NCBI GenBank assembly: GCA_003645845.1
Contig: QNCV01000005.1
Coordinates: forward strand, 1-22,389
DNA length: 22,389 bases
Reading direction: 5' to 3'
DNA from: Fidelibacterota bacterium
Lineage (GTDB): Bacteria; Fidelibacterota; UBA2242
A program made the translations under genes and the position numbers. Each line of letters opens with the position of its first letter. Position 1 is the stretch's first letter. Under the pieces are notes generated by a model. The model worked only from the letters and a program-made list of their open reading frames with translations. It was not told the DNA's origin and searched no databases. Shown here piece after piece: positions 15,367 to 22,389 of this stretch.

Positions 15367-16431
15367 CTATTTTCCTTTATTATTGCGGGCAACATTCCGG
15401 CGAACGCGCTGAAAACGCCGTTTTGCCCTTAAAAAACTGTTATAATCGCTGTGAAATGAATGAGTACCGTCGCCCACGGCAACCATATAGAGATAATCGG
15501 TGTCAGCCGGCCATGTGGCGGCTTCAATCGATTTTAGACCGGGGTTGTTAATCGGACCGGGCGGCAATCCGCGGTTACGATAAGTATTATAAGGAGACTG
15601 AATGTACAGATCATCCTTCAGCAGGCGTCGCGGACCGTCGGGAATAATATACTGGATTGTCGGGTCGGATTCCAGGCGCATCCCCTTTTTCAGACGATTA
15701 ATATAAAGCGAGGCAACCAACGGACGCTCATCGTCAACCATACATTCACCTTCCACTATGGATGCCAAAGTTAATACTTCATGAAGACTGCGGTTGGACA
15801 TTTTTACTGCCTGAAGAATTGTATCGCTGACCATCTTGCGAAAAAGTCTCACCATCCGCCGGATTACCTCTTCGGGAGTATCTGAATCATTAAAATAGTA
15901 GGTTTCCGGAAAAAGATAGCCTTCGAAGGTCGGCGACTCGATGCCGAGTTCAGTCAGTAACTGCCTGTTATCCATTAGTCTCAAAAATTCATCCGGGCTG
16001 AAATTCAGTTGATTAGCAACAAGAACGGCAATCTGCTTGGATTGATATCCTTCCGGAATTGTAATCCTGATCGAATGAACCTGAGCTGTTGAAAGCGTTA
16101 TAATTAAGGAACGGTAGTTCTTCACATCCTGAAGATTGAAAAATCCTGCTTTCAGCGAGCGATGTTTTTGCATCAGATGGGCAGCCAGAATAAAGGATTT
16201 GGGATTATTGATAATACCCTCATCTTTCAGTTGACTTGCAATCTGACGGAGATTCGCACCTCTGGGAATGGTTATCTTCATCTGCTGAGAATCGATGTCA
16301 ACAGGAGTGAATATCACAAAGAGCCGTAATGTTACCAGAATCGCCAGCAGGACAATTGCCACGAACAGATAGCTATTACCATTCAGATTCTTCAGGAATT
16401 TTTTAATTTTGTCTTTCTCTATTTTTTTCAT
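15367..16431 (-). CDS. mltG: Endolytic murein transglycosylase MltG (YceG-like)
   Basis: MltG cuts nascent peptidoglycan strands at the inner membrane and so sets glycan chain length. The 354-residue product has a short basic cytoplasmic tail, a membrane helix at about 20-41, and a LysM-like/YceG periplasmic region. The catalytic Glu is Glu227 in TLASIVEGEC. Other family motifs are FEGYLFPETYYF at 169-180, NRLKKGMRLESDPTIQY at 245-261, SPYNTYRNRGLPPGPINNPG at 279-298, and a final GDGTHSFHSDYNSF. All expected conserved segments are present. It is the middle gene of a tight minus-strand operon, 9 bases after the site-2 protease stop and 3 before pcrA. No strong Shine-Dalgarno is seen. Confidence 0.96.
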   Translation of the reverse strand: MKKIEKDKIKKFLKNLNGNSYLFVAIVLLAILVTLRLFVIFTPVDIDSQQMKITIPRGANLRQIASQLKDEGIINNPKSFILAAHLMQKHRSLKAGFFNLQDVKNYRSLIITLSTAQVHSIRITIPEGYQSKQIAVLVANQLNFSPDEFLRLMDNRQLLTELGIESPTFEGYLFPETYYFNDSDTPEEVIRRMVRLFRKMVSDTILQAVKMSNRSLHEVLTLASIVEGECMVDDERPLVASLYINRLKKGMRLESDPTIQYIIPDGPRRLLKDDLYIQSPYNTYRNRGLPPGPINNPGLKSIEAATWPADTDYLYMVAVGDGTHSFHSDYNSFLRAKRRFQRVRRNVARNNKGK

Positions 16432-16440
16432 CGTCCAGGT

Positions 16441-17490
16441 TCAAAATTTAAACGGCACAGGCATAAAGGTCAGAATAAAGATCACCAGCGTAATCATCCC
16501 GATTGTTTTCTCATGAATTGTGACAGGCAGATGTTCATCCATAATAGGCGGATGCTTCATGCGAGTCAGAAAATAGACCAGAACCGCCCAGACCAACCAG
16601 TTCGGAGAAAATATGCTTAGTATTAAGATAGCTCCCAATGTTCCCCATGCAATTTTTTTATACCATTTTCCGAGTAAAGCATAAGCAATATGACCGCCAT
16701 CCAGTTGCCCGATGGGTAATAAATTCAGCATGGTTACCAGCATCCCGATCCAGGCTGCAAAGGCAACCGGGTGGAGCAATATATCGGCCTGGTCACCCAG
16801 ATCTGGGAATACAATGGCTGTGGCTATTTTCATCATCAGCGATTCGCCCAACTGAACGCCCAAATCGGATGTTTTTGCGACAACCGACGATAACGATAAC
16901 CCGATGAACAGAGCCGGCACGGCAACGATAAATCCGGCAATCGGCCCGGCAGCACCGATTTCAACCAGGGCGGTTCGTTTTTTCACCGGAGAACGCATTT
17001 TAATAAAGGCGCCAAAGGTCCCGATAATCGTCGGCGCCGGAATGAAATAGGGCAAAGTCGCATCCACATTGTGCTTGCGGGACATCAGAAAGTGGCCGGT
17101 CTCATGCACTCCCAGAATTAAAAGCAGGGTGATAGAAAACGGAACACCTTGCAAAATTAATAAGGGATTTTCAAGTGGATTAGCTCCCTGCATCAGAGCG
17201 CCGGCGATCAGGGTTGTAAATACGGTCGCAATAAACAGCCAGAAGTTGATTCGGGGAATCCCAAAAATTGTATTTTGAAAACTCAGGATAAATTGATCCG
17301 TATGTCCGTCCCGGCGGTATCGGATTTTGCGGGCCAGATAACCGGCCCTGCTTAGCACAGACTCCGGACTTTCATTGCTTCTGAGAAAACCCGAAATAAT
17401 CAGTGATTGTTTATCTTCCCTCACTTCGGTGACCTGCATCCAACCACTAAAGGCTATTAAAATTCGCTGTTTTTGATAATCATCTATCAT
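16441..17490 (-). CDS. Site-2 protease (M50) membrane metalloprotease, EGY-like
   Basis: This intramembrane zinc protease family cuts membrane-bound regulators. The 349-residue product has an N-terminal soluble domain of about 75 residues, then six to eight hydrophobic helices. The zinc site is complete: HETGH at 129-133 and the third ligand Asp264 in NLLPIGQLDGGH (256-267). LPYFIPAPTIIGTFGAFIKM after the first motif, and AAGPIAGF at 180-187, resemble the plant chloroplast EGY proteins and their bacterial relatives more than RseP. There is no PDZ domain. The substrate is unknown, and no anti-sigma gene is nearby. As first gene of the operon with mltG and pcrA, it diverges from the MATE gene. 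The ATG at 17490 is the only good start. Confidence 0.92.
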   Translation of the reverse strand: MIDDYQKQRILIAFSGWMQVTEVREDKQSLIISGFLRSNESPESVLSRAGYLARKIRYRRDGHTDQFILSFQNTIFGIPRINFWLFIATVFTTLIAGALMQGANPLENPLLILQGVPFSITLLLILGVHETGHFLMSRKHNVDATLPYFIPAPTIIGTFGAFIKMRSPVKKRTALVEIGAAGPIAGFIVAVPALFIGLSLSSVVAKTSDLGVQLGESLMMKIATAIVFPDLGDQADILLHPVAFAAWIGMLVTMLNLLPIGQLDGGHIAYALLGKWYKKIAWGTLGAILILSIFSPNWLVWAVLVYFLTRMKHPPIMDEHLPVTIHEKTIGMITLVIFILTFMPVPFKF

Positions 17491-17575
17491 TATTCACGCT
17501 TTTTCAGGGCATGTAAATTACGACACCTGCCATATTAAATCAATCACGAAGCATACTAAAACAAAATTTATACTT
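17491..17575. promoter_or_regulatory. Divergent intergenic region between the protease operon and the MATE gene
   Basis: The region is AT-rich. On the minus strand TTGATT and TAATTT can be placed 17 bases apart, a weak sigma-70 match. On the plus strand TACTTTTG (17571-17578) fits the TAnnTTTG -7 element of Bacteroidota-type promoters but no TTTG -33 element lies at the right distance. Both assignments are tentative. Confidence 0.3.
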
Positions 17576-17584
17576 TTGGACTTT

Positions 17585-19072
17585 ATGATTGATTATCGTA
17601 TTTTTTCTGAACATTTTCGGTTAACACTGTTCATGTCATTGTTTAAAAAAATATCACGACGATATCATGCGCAAGCGGGATACGGGGAATTATTGAAAAT
17701 CGCCGTACCGCTGATTCTCAGCACGAGCGCCTGGTCAATTCAACACTTTGTGGACAGAATGTTCCTGACATGGTATTCTCCCGAAACCATCGCCGCTGCA
17801 ATGCCTGCCGGTATCTTTAATTTTACTATTATGACTCTGTTTATCGGCACCACCGGTTATGTTAACACTTTCGTTGCCCAGTACTTCGGCGCCAAACAAT
17901 TTAAAAAAATCGGTCCGGTCGTCTGGCAGGGAATCTACATTGCTATCATTGGCGGGCTTATTCATCTAATACTCATTCCTCTTGCCAAACCGATATTCGG
18001 ATTCATCGGTCATGAAGCGGAAATTCAAAGGCTGGAAATTATCTATTTTCAAGTTCTCTGTCTGGGTGCCTTTCCGGCGATCGCTTCTTCCGGATTTTCC
18101 GGATTTTTCAGCGGGCGCGGAAAAACCTGGCCGCTGATGTGGATCAATGTAAGTGCAACGTTGACGAATATTATTTTTGATTATATGCTGATTTTCGGCC
18201 ATTTCGGATTTCCCGAACTGGGCATTCGGGGCGCCGCAATCGCAACGGTTTTGTCGGCATGTGTCACATTCGTGATTTACATTTTTATTATTTTAAAACC
18301 ATGCTATTATAATTTATTCGGCACCCTTACCGGCTGTAAACCGGATATCACTTTGCTGAAACGTCTTATCCGTTACGGATTCCCCAACGGTATGCAGTTT
18401 TTTATCGACACGGCCGGCTTTACCGGGTTTCTGTTTATTGTCGGCAAACTCGGTCGGGATTCGCTGGCGGCAACTAATATTGCCTTTAATATCAACAACT
18501 TGGCTTTCATGCCAATGATCGGTTTCGGAATTGCCGTATCTGTAATGGTCGGTCAGTATATTGGCGAAAACAATCCGAAAATGGCCCGAAAAAGCGCCTA
18601 TTCCGGTTTTCATATTGCAATCTCCTATATGACGATGATGGTCATTCTCTATCTTAGCGTACCGGATCTGTTCTTTAAACCCTTTATAGCTTCCGGAAAT
18701 AATGCTGATATGGAGGCTATCCGAAAGATTGTCATTGTGCTGATTCGTTTCATTGCCGTCTATTCGATATTTGATACATTTAACATTATTTTTGCCGCAG
18801 CGATAAAAGGTGCCGGCGACACCCGGTTCGTAATGCGGATGCTGGCTGTTTTATCCGCATCGATACTCATCATTCCATCCTATTTCGCACTGATCGTTTT
18901 TAAACAAAACGTATATATCGGCTGGGCTATTGTATCGGTTTACATCATTTCCCTCGGAATCGGATTCTACCTGCGCTTTCTGGGTGGCAAATGGGAAACC
19001 ATGCGGGTCATTGAGCCCGCCACACCCGGATTGCCGTCAAAGTTTGCAGAGACACCAACGCCGGATATTTAG
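17585..19072 (+). CDS. MATE family multidrug/toxin efflux transporter
   Basis: MATE proteins export cationic drugs, toxins or metabolites across the inner membrane by Na+ or H+ antiport. About twelve hydrophobic helices are visible. The pattern matches NorM/DinF-type members: GYGELLKIAVPLILSTSAWS at the first helix, GIRGAAIATVLSACVTF near the middle, and KGAGDTRFVMRM late in the chain. Length is about 495 residues, slightly above the usual 450 because of an N-terminal extension. Three starts are possible: TTG 17576, ATG 17585 and ATG 17633; the last leaves a family-like 16 residues before GYGEL. None has a good Shine-Dalgarno. I list 17585 as a compromise. The gene ends 24 bases from the convergent protease gene, with no clear terminator. 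Substrate cannot be predicted. Confidence 0.93.
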   Translation: MIDYRIFSEHFRLTLFMSLFKKISRRYHAQAGYGELLKIAVPLILSTSAWSIQHFVDRMFLTWYSPETIAAAMPAGIFNFTIMTLFIGTTGYVNTFVAQYFGAKQFKKIGPVVWQGIYIAIIGGLIHLILIPLAKPIFGFIGHEAEIQRLEIIYFQVLCLGAFPAIASSGFSGFFSGRGKTWPLMWINVSATLTNIIFDYMLIFGHFGFPELGIRGAAIATVLSACVTFVIYIFIILKPCYYNLFGTLTGCKPDITLLKRLIRYGFPNGMQFFIDTAGFTGFLFIVGKLGRDSLAATNIAFNINNLAFMPMIGFGIAVSVMVGQYIGENNPKMARKSAYSGFHIAISYMTMMVILYLSVPDLFFKPFIASGNNADMEAIRKIVIVLIRFIAVYSIFDTFNIIFAAAIKGAGDTRFVMRMLAVLSASILIIPSYFALIVFKQNVYIGWAIVSVYIISLGIGFYLRFLGGKWETMRVIEPATPGLPSKFAETPTPDI

Positions 19073-19096
19073 ACGAGATTCTGCTATAACAATATT

Positions 19097-21814
19097 TCAT
19101 TGAAGGAGCACCATCTTTCGTGATATGAACCGTGATCCCTGTTCCAGGGATATCAGGTAAATTCCACTGCTGACCTGTTTTCCGCTCTTGTTCTTTCCGT
19201 CCCAGGCATATACGCAAAATCCGGCTTCCGGTTGTATTATCCTGTTAGATTGGATTAACTCTCCACGAATATTGTAAATCCGAAGCCGGGCGGGATCACT
19301 ATTTTGCAGTCGGAAAGGAATTTGAACAAATTTGCCACTGGAAGCGACGAAGGGATTCGGAAGGGTTGGAAACAGTTTCAACTTATTCGAAACCTCTCCA
19401 ATGGAATCCAGAAAGGTGAATGCACAATCAAGGGTATCAATACCGTCATAAAATTGAAAGGGTATTAAAGCTGACTGAACATTCCCGGGATCGATCAGAG
19501 CATCGACAGTAACCGTATCATTGATTCCAATCGTTCCATGATGGGGGGAAAATGCAATTGCCGGGTCGCTGCTCGTAAATCCGAATTCAGCCTCACCACT
19601 GATGCCAATGTGAAATACTCGCATGGATTGCTTTATAATCGAACGGGAAAATGACATATTATGGGTAAATAACCCGGCTTGCGCGGTACTCAGATTGCGC
19701 TTCATAACCGAAATCAACACGGAGTCGGCGCCGGCTGAAGATTCGATCTCCAGGAGATGATTATACAGACCCGGCTGCAGACTATTTCGATCAATATAAA
19801 CGGTCACTTTCTGAATAGAGCTTAAGCCGGTGCCTGTTGTTGCGGACAGACTCATCCACTTCGGAATCGATGAATCAATCGACCAGTCAATCGTTCCACC
19901 GCCGATATTATGAATCTCAAATTGTCGGGAATATTCATTTTCATAGAATTTCAGGACACCGGGAATCACTTCCAGCTGCGGATCGACCATAATATCCGAA
20001 TGAAAGATTCCACCGATCATCCAATCCCCATCGAGGCTTGTTCCGTTTACTTCGAAATTACTCAAATGAGTAAAACCGCTGCCCGCATCAAGATAGGCCC
20101 GACCGTTGCCATTACCGGTAGCACTGTAACCAAGACTCTGTTTGCTTTCATCACTCTCAACGGAAATATATAATGGATCCAATTCCGGAAAATTGATTGC
20201 ACTCGGAAGATAGAATGTTGTCCAGTCGCCCGAATTCGGAATCAATTCATACTCAGTGACAGGAGACAGATATAAGCTGGAATAGATTTTTACGGTCACT
20301 TCGTCATCCGTACCGACATTGAATTTAACACCTGCAAGACGATATAATCCTCCAATAAAAGGATCAATCTTTTCGGCTGCTCTGGCATTATTCAATTGAA
20401 TATAGTAAGTCAGATCATCACTATTGATAATCTCGGTTTCTTCAATACCACCAACTAAGTGAGCCGTGAAACTGATATTTTTCTCCCGTTCTGTGGCGGA
20501 ATATCTCGTCCAATACGGAATAAAAGTCAACTTATTATATGAAAGACCAAAGGAAGGATCGCTGAACTGATAGGGACTCGTACCCAGATTTACGAATTCC
20601 ACCGATGTGGAGTTACTCTCTTTAACGATAGCCATATTAAAATCCGTACTGACCGAAAATTCCATATCAAAGCGTAAATCCTTGCCGGCAAAAAACCGGA
20701 TGTATTGAGCAGCCGAATTCTTAACATTCAGCTCAATTTTATCATTTTCCTCAAAACTGCCATAGAAGTAATCGGAATAAAGTTCTGAAATCTGCTCACC
20801 ATCATAACCGTATTCACCATTATCGATATTCGGATCATTTATCAGGTTAGCGACAAACCAGTTTCCCATCACCTTTTCTATACCCATTTCTGGAACCATG
20901 CTCCTGAGCGCCTGATCGTAACTCTCCAGCGAATTTGTAGTGGAATGGTGAACTGCTTTGATAAGATCCAATCCGAATTGATAATAACAGTAGATTGTCC
21001 AAAGTCTGACTTTGGCATAATCGGCTATTGTGTTGTCGAAGCCGGTCAACGGATTATTGGTATCTCTGAGAAACGGGCCGAAGGATCGTCCGTCAAATCC
21101 CAGAATAAACATCGCAAATTCGGACATCCCCTCATTCAACCAGGTACTTTCATCGCTGTCAGTTCCATAGTGAATCAGATGCTGGAGTTCGTGAGCGACA
21201 ATGCCAAGCGTAAATTCGTCATATATCTTACCGGGGTTGGTATCGATATACAGAATATCACCAAAATTACCCTTGCCGGAATTCCGAATCTGGTCACGGG
21301 GATCGAAATATCCTGCAATATAAACCGGATTGTCATCCGCATCGTAGTCATCCCGGATATCCGTCAGCAAAACCAGTAATTTTCCGTCATTATTAATATC
21401 AGGCAACTGGCCGAAAATATCAATTTCATTGGTCAATATACCCTTATCGGGATTGATGGAACCTGAGGGAGTTTGATATAAAAGCGCCTCGATAATTTTA
21501 TCCGCATCATCTCCGGAAACGTGGTTATTTTCCATTTCGGTAGCCTCGGCATATACGATAATATTTTCCTGTACCTTCACTTTATTGAACGAAACTTCAA
21601 TCAGTTCCGGTGTGCTTGCCGTTATATCATCATAAATATAGAAAGACGTATCCCCCGATGCGGGTTTTTGAAGAGATTTCTTAATCACAACCTCGCCGGT
21701 TTTATTCATAACGTGGGGAAAACCACAAATTGGTGTCGGTTCTGAAAGCGTAAGAGGTTCTGCGAAAAGAAACAGAGGAAACAGAATGATTGAGATACGA
21801 CTAATTCGTCTCAT
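19097..21814 (-). CDS. Secreted M30-like zinc metalloprotease with C-terminal sorting domain
   Basis: The product of about 905 residues starts MRRISRISIILFPLFLFAEP, a good signal peptide. I chose the ATG at 21814, which overlaps gpsA by 14 bases; a start at 21844 adds ten residues that spoil the signal and overlaps gpsA more. Numbering from 21844, a zinc-protease core has HELQH at 218-222 and WLNEGMSE at 235-242 (Glu238), the pattern of M30 hyicolysin-like peptidases. DIRDDYDADDNP (163-173) could bind calcium. A beta-rich middle follows, with a BACON/Ig-like domain at about 615-715 (IHNIGGGTIDWSI). The last 95 residues (LFPTLPNPF, RLRIYNIRGELI, AWDGKNKSGKQVSSGIYL, RKMVLLQ) form a FlgD-like/type IX secretion sorting domain. 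It is likely released or surface-anchored. Confidence 0.86.
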   Translation of the reverse strand: MRRISRISIILFPLFLFAEPLTLSEPTPICGFPHVMNKTGEVVIKKSLQKPASGDTSFYIYDDITASTPELIEVSFNKVKVQENIIVYAEATEMENNHVSGDDADKIIEALLYQTPSGSINPDKGILTNEIDIFGQLPDINNDGKLLVLLTDIRDDYDADDNPVYIAGYFDPRDQIRNSGKGNFGDILYIDTNPGKIYDEFTLGIVAHELQHLIHYGTDSDESTWLNEGMSEFAMFILGFDGRSFGPFLRDTNNPLTGFDNTIADYAKVRLWTIYCYYQFGLDLIKAVHHSTTNSLESYDQALRSMVPEMGIEKVMGNWFVANLINDPNIDNGEYGYDGEQISELYSDYFYGSFEENDKIELNVKNSAAQYIRFFAGKDLRFDMEFSVSTDFNMAIVKESNSTSVEFVNLGTSPYQFSDPSFGLSYNKLTFIPYWTRYSATEREKNISFTAHLVGGIEETEIINSDDLTYYIQLNNARAAEKIDPFIGGLYRLAGVKFNVGTDDEVTVKIYSSLYLSPVTEYELIPNSGDWTTFYLPSAINFPELDPLYISVESDESKQSLGYSATGNGNGRAYLDAGSGFTHLSNFEVNGTSLDGDWMIGGIFHSDIMVDPQLEVIPGVLKFYENEYSRQFEIHNIGGGTIDWSIDSSIPKWMSLSATTGTGLSSIQKVTVYIDRNSLQPGLYNHLLEIESSAGADSVLISVMKRNLSTAQAGLFTHNMSFSRSIIKQSMRVFHIGISGEAEFGFTSSDPAIAFSPHHGTIGINDTVTVDALIDPGNVQSALIPFQFYDGIDTLDCAFTFLDSIGEVSNKLKLFPTLPNPFVASSGKFVQIPFRLQNSDPARLRIYNIRGELIQSNRIIQPEAGFCVYAWDGKNKSGKQVSSGIYLISLEQGSRFISRKMVLLQ

Positions 21815-22389
21815 TTTTATCAGGAACAGAATGCCATTCATCAACCGGTTCCCTCGTCATCAGATCAACCAAAGCCGATCGCGGGTCTTTATCTCTAAAA
21901 AGAATGTTATAAATTTCCGTGCATATTGGCATTAATATATTGTATCGGTCAATCATCTGATGGACGGTGTTGCAGGTATGAACACCCTCGGCAACCATTG
22001 ACATTCCGTCAAGAATTTCACTCAGTTTGCGACCTTTTCCAACTTCTTCACCCACATATCGGTTTCGACTGTGTTTACTGCCACAGGTTACAATCAGATC
22101 CCCAACTCCGCTGAGGCCGACGAAGGTCGACTCCTTTGCGCCAAGGTAAACGCCCATCCGGATGATTTCCATCAGCCCCCTTGTGATCAGGGCTGCTTTT
22201 GAATTGTCTCCCAATCCCAGACCGTCACAGATTCCTGAAGCAATTGCGATAATGTTCTTAATGGCCCCGCCAATTTCGACTCCGACGATATCATTACTGG
22301 TATATACTCTCAGATAATTTGAATTAAATAGTTGCTGCACTAATCGGGAACTGTTGATATCGGTCGAAGCGGCTACCACTGCGGTCGGA
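21801..22389 (-). CDS. gpsA: Glycerol-3-phosphate dehydrogenase [NAD(P)+], C-terminal part (5' end outside window)
   Basis: GpsA makes sn-glycerol-3-phosphate from dihydroxyacetone phosphate for phospholipid synthesis. The frame is open through the right edge (…PTAVVAAST), so the N-terminal NAD-binding Rossmann fold lies outside. Visible motifs are VGVEIGGAIKNIIAIASG with the catalytic lysine, GDNSKAALITRGLMEI, GLSGVGDLIVTCGSKHSRNR, and VAEGVHT near the end. About 196 of the usual 330-340 residues are present. The stop at 21801 lies inside the start region of the metalloprotease gene, so the two overlap and are probably co-transcribed. The pairing looks positional rather than functional. Confidence 0.95.
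   Translation of the reverse strand, partial: PTAVVAASTDINSSRLVQQLFNSNYLRVYTSNDIVGVEIGGAIKNIIAIASGICDGLGLGDNSKAALITRGLMEIIRMGVYLGAKESTFVGLSGVGDLIVTCGSKHSRNRYVGEEVGKGRKLSEILDGMSMVAEGVHTCNTVHQMIDRYNILMPICTEIYNILFRDKDPRSALVDLMTREPVDEWHSVPDKNETN

Noticed and set aside
19073..19096. Possible terminator between the convergent MATE and metalloprotease genes
   Set aside because: The 24-base gap has no stable inverted repeat and no T tract on either strand.

Overview
The window looks like chromosomal DNA of a Gram-negative bacterium from the Fibrobacterota-Chlorobiota-Bacteroidota (FCB) side of the tree, for example Calditrichota, Neomarinimicrobiota or a KSB1-like lineage. This is an inference. It rests on a DUF4159/DUF4175 gene pair, outer-membrane barrel and TPR proteins, a large secreted protein with a type IX-like / FlgD-like C-terminal sorting domain, and an endolytic transglycosylase gene. 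Base composition is moderate except for one clearly AT-rich gene (11992-12918). No rRNA, tRNA or CRISPR array was seen.

Layout. Positions 1-240 carry an open frame running off the left edge that looks like the C-terminal tail of a transposase. Positions 304-600 form a self-contained unit: a perfect consensus sigma-70 promoter, a 59-residue membrane protein (371-550) and an intrinsic terminator. From 8273 down to 599 (minus strand) lies a tightly packed five-gene operon: DUF4159 protein, DUF4175 giant membrane coiled-coil protein, exported TPR protein, exported 'asparagine synthetase B-like' protein, and a YjbQ/UPF0047 enzyme. Junctions overlap by 4-11 nt or are 11 nt apart. Diverging from it is an outer-membrane barrel-TPR-BamE-like fusion (8411-10156), followed on the plus strand by RNase HI (10202-10648) and a secreted protein with two YfaP-like domains (10748-11986). 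An AT-rich PD-(D/E)XK nuclease/DUF5655 gene with its own promoter sits at 11992-12918 on the minus strand. A second minus-strand operon (17490 to 13198) encodes an EGY-like site-2 protease, MltG and PcrA/UvrD helicase. It diverges from a MATE transporter (17585-19072). The right end holds a secreted M30-like metalloprotease (19097-21814), preceded on the minus strand by gpsA, which is cut by the window edge.

How the genes may work together. The most interesting set is the divergent module at 599-10156. It combines an inner-membrane protein with a very long coiled coil, an exported TPR protein, two exported proteins that look like class-I glutamine-amidotransferase folds, and an outer-membrane barrel with a predicted periplasmic TPR arm. 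A trans-envelope assembly is a reasonable hypothesis, but nothing in the sequence proves it. The MoxR/DUF58/BatA genes that often accompany DUF4159/DUF4175 are not in this window. Two intergenic stretches, each touching a stop codon (10153-10187 and 13141-13196), are built of degenerate 7-bp units and may belong to a genome-wide repeat family.
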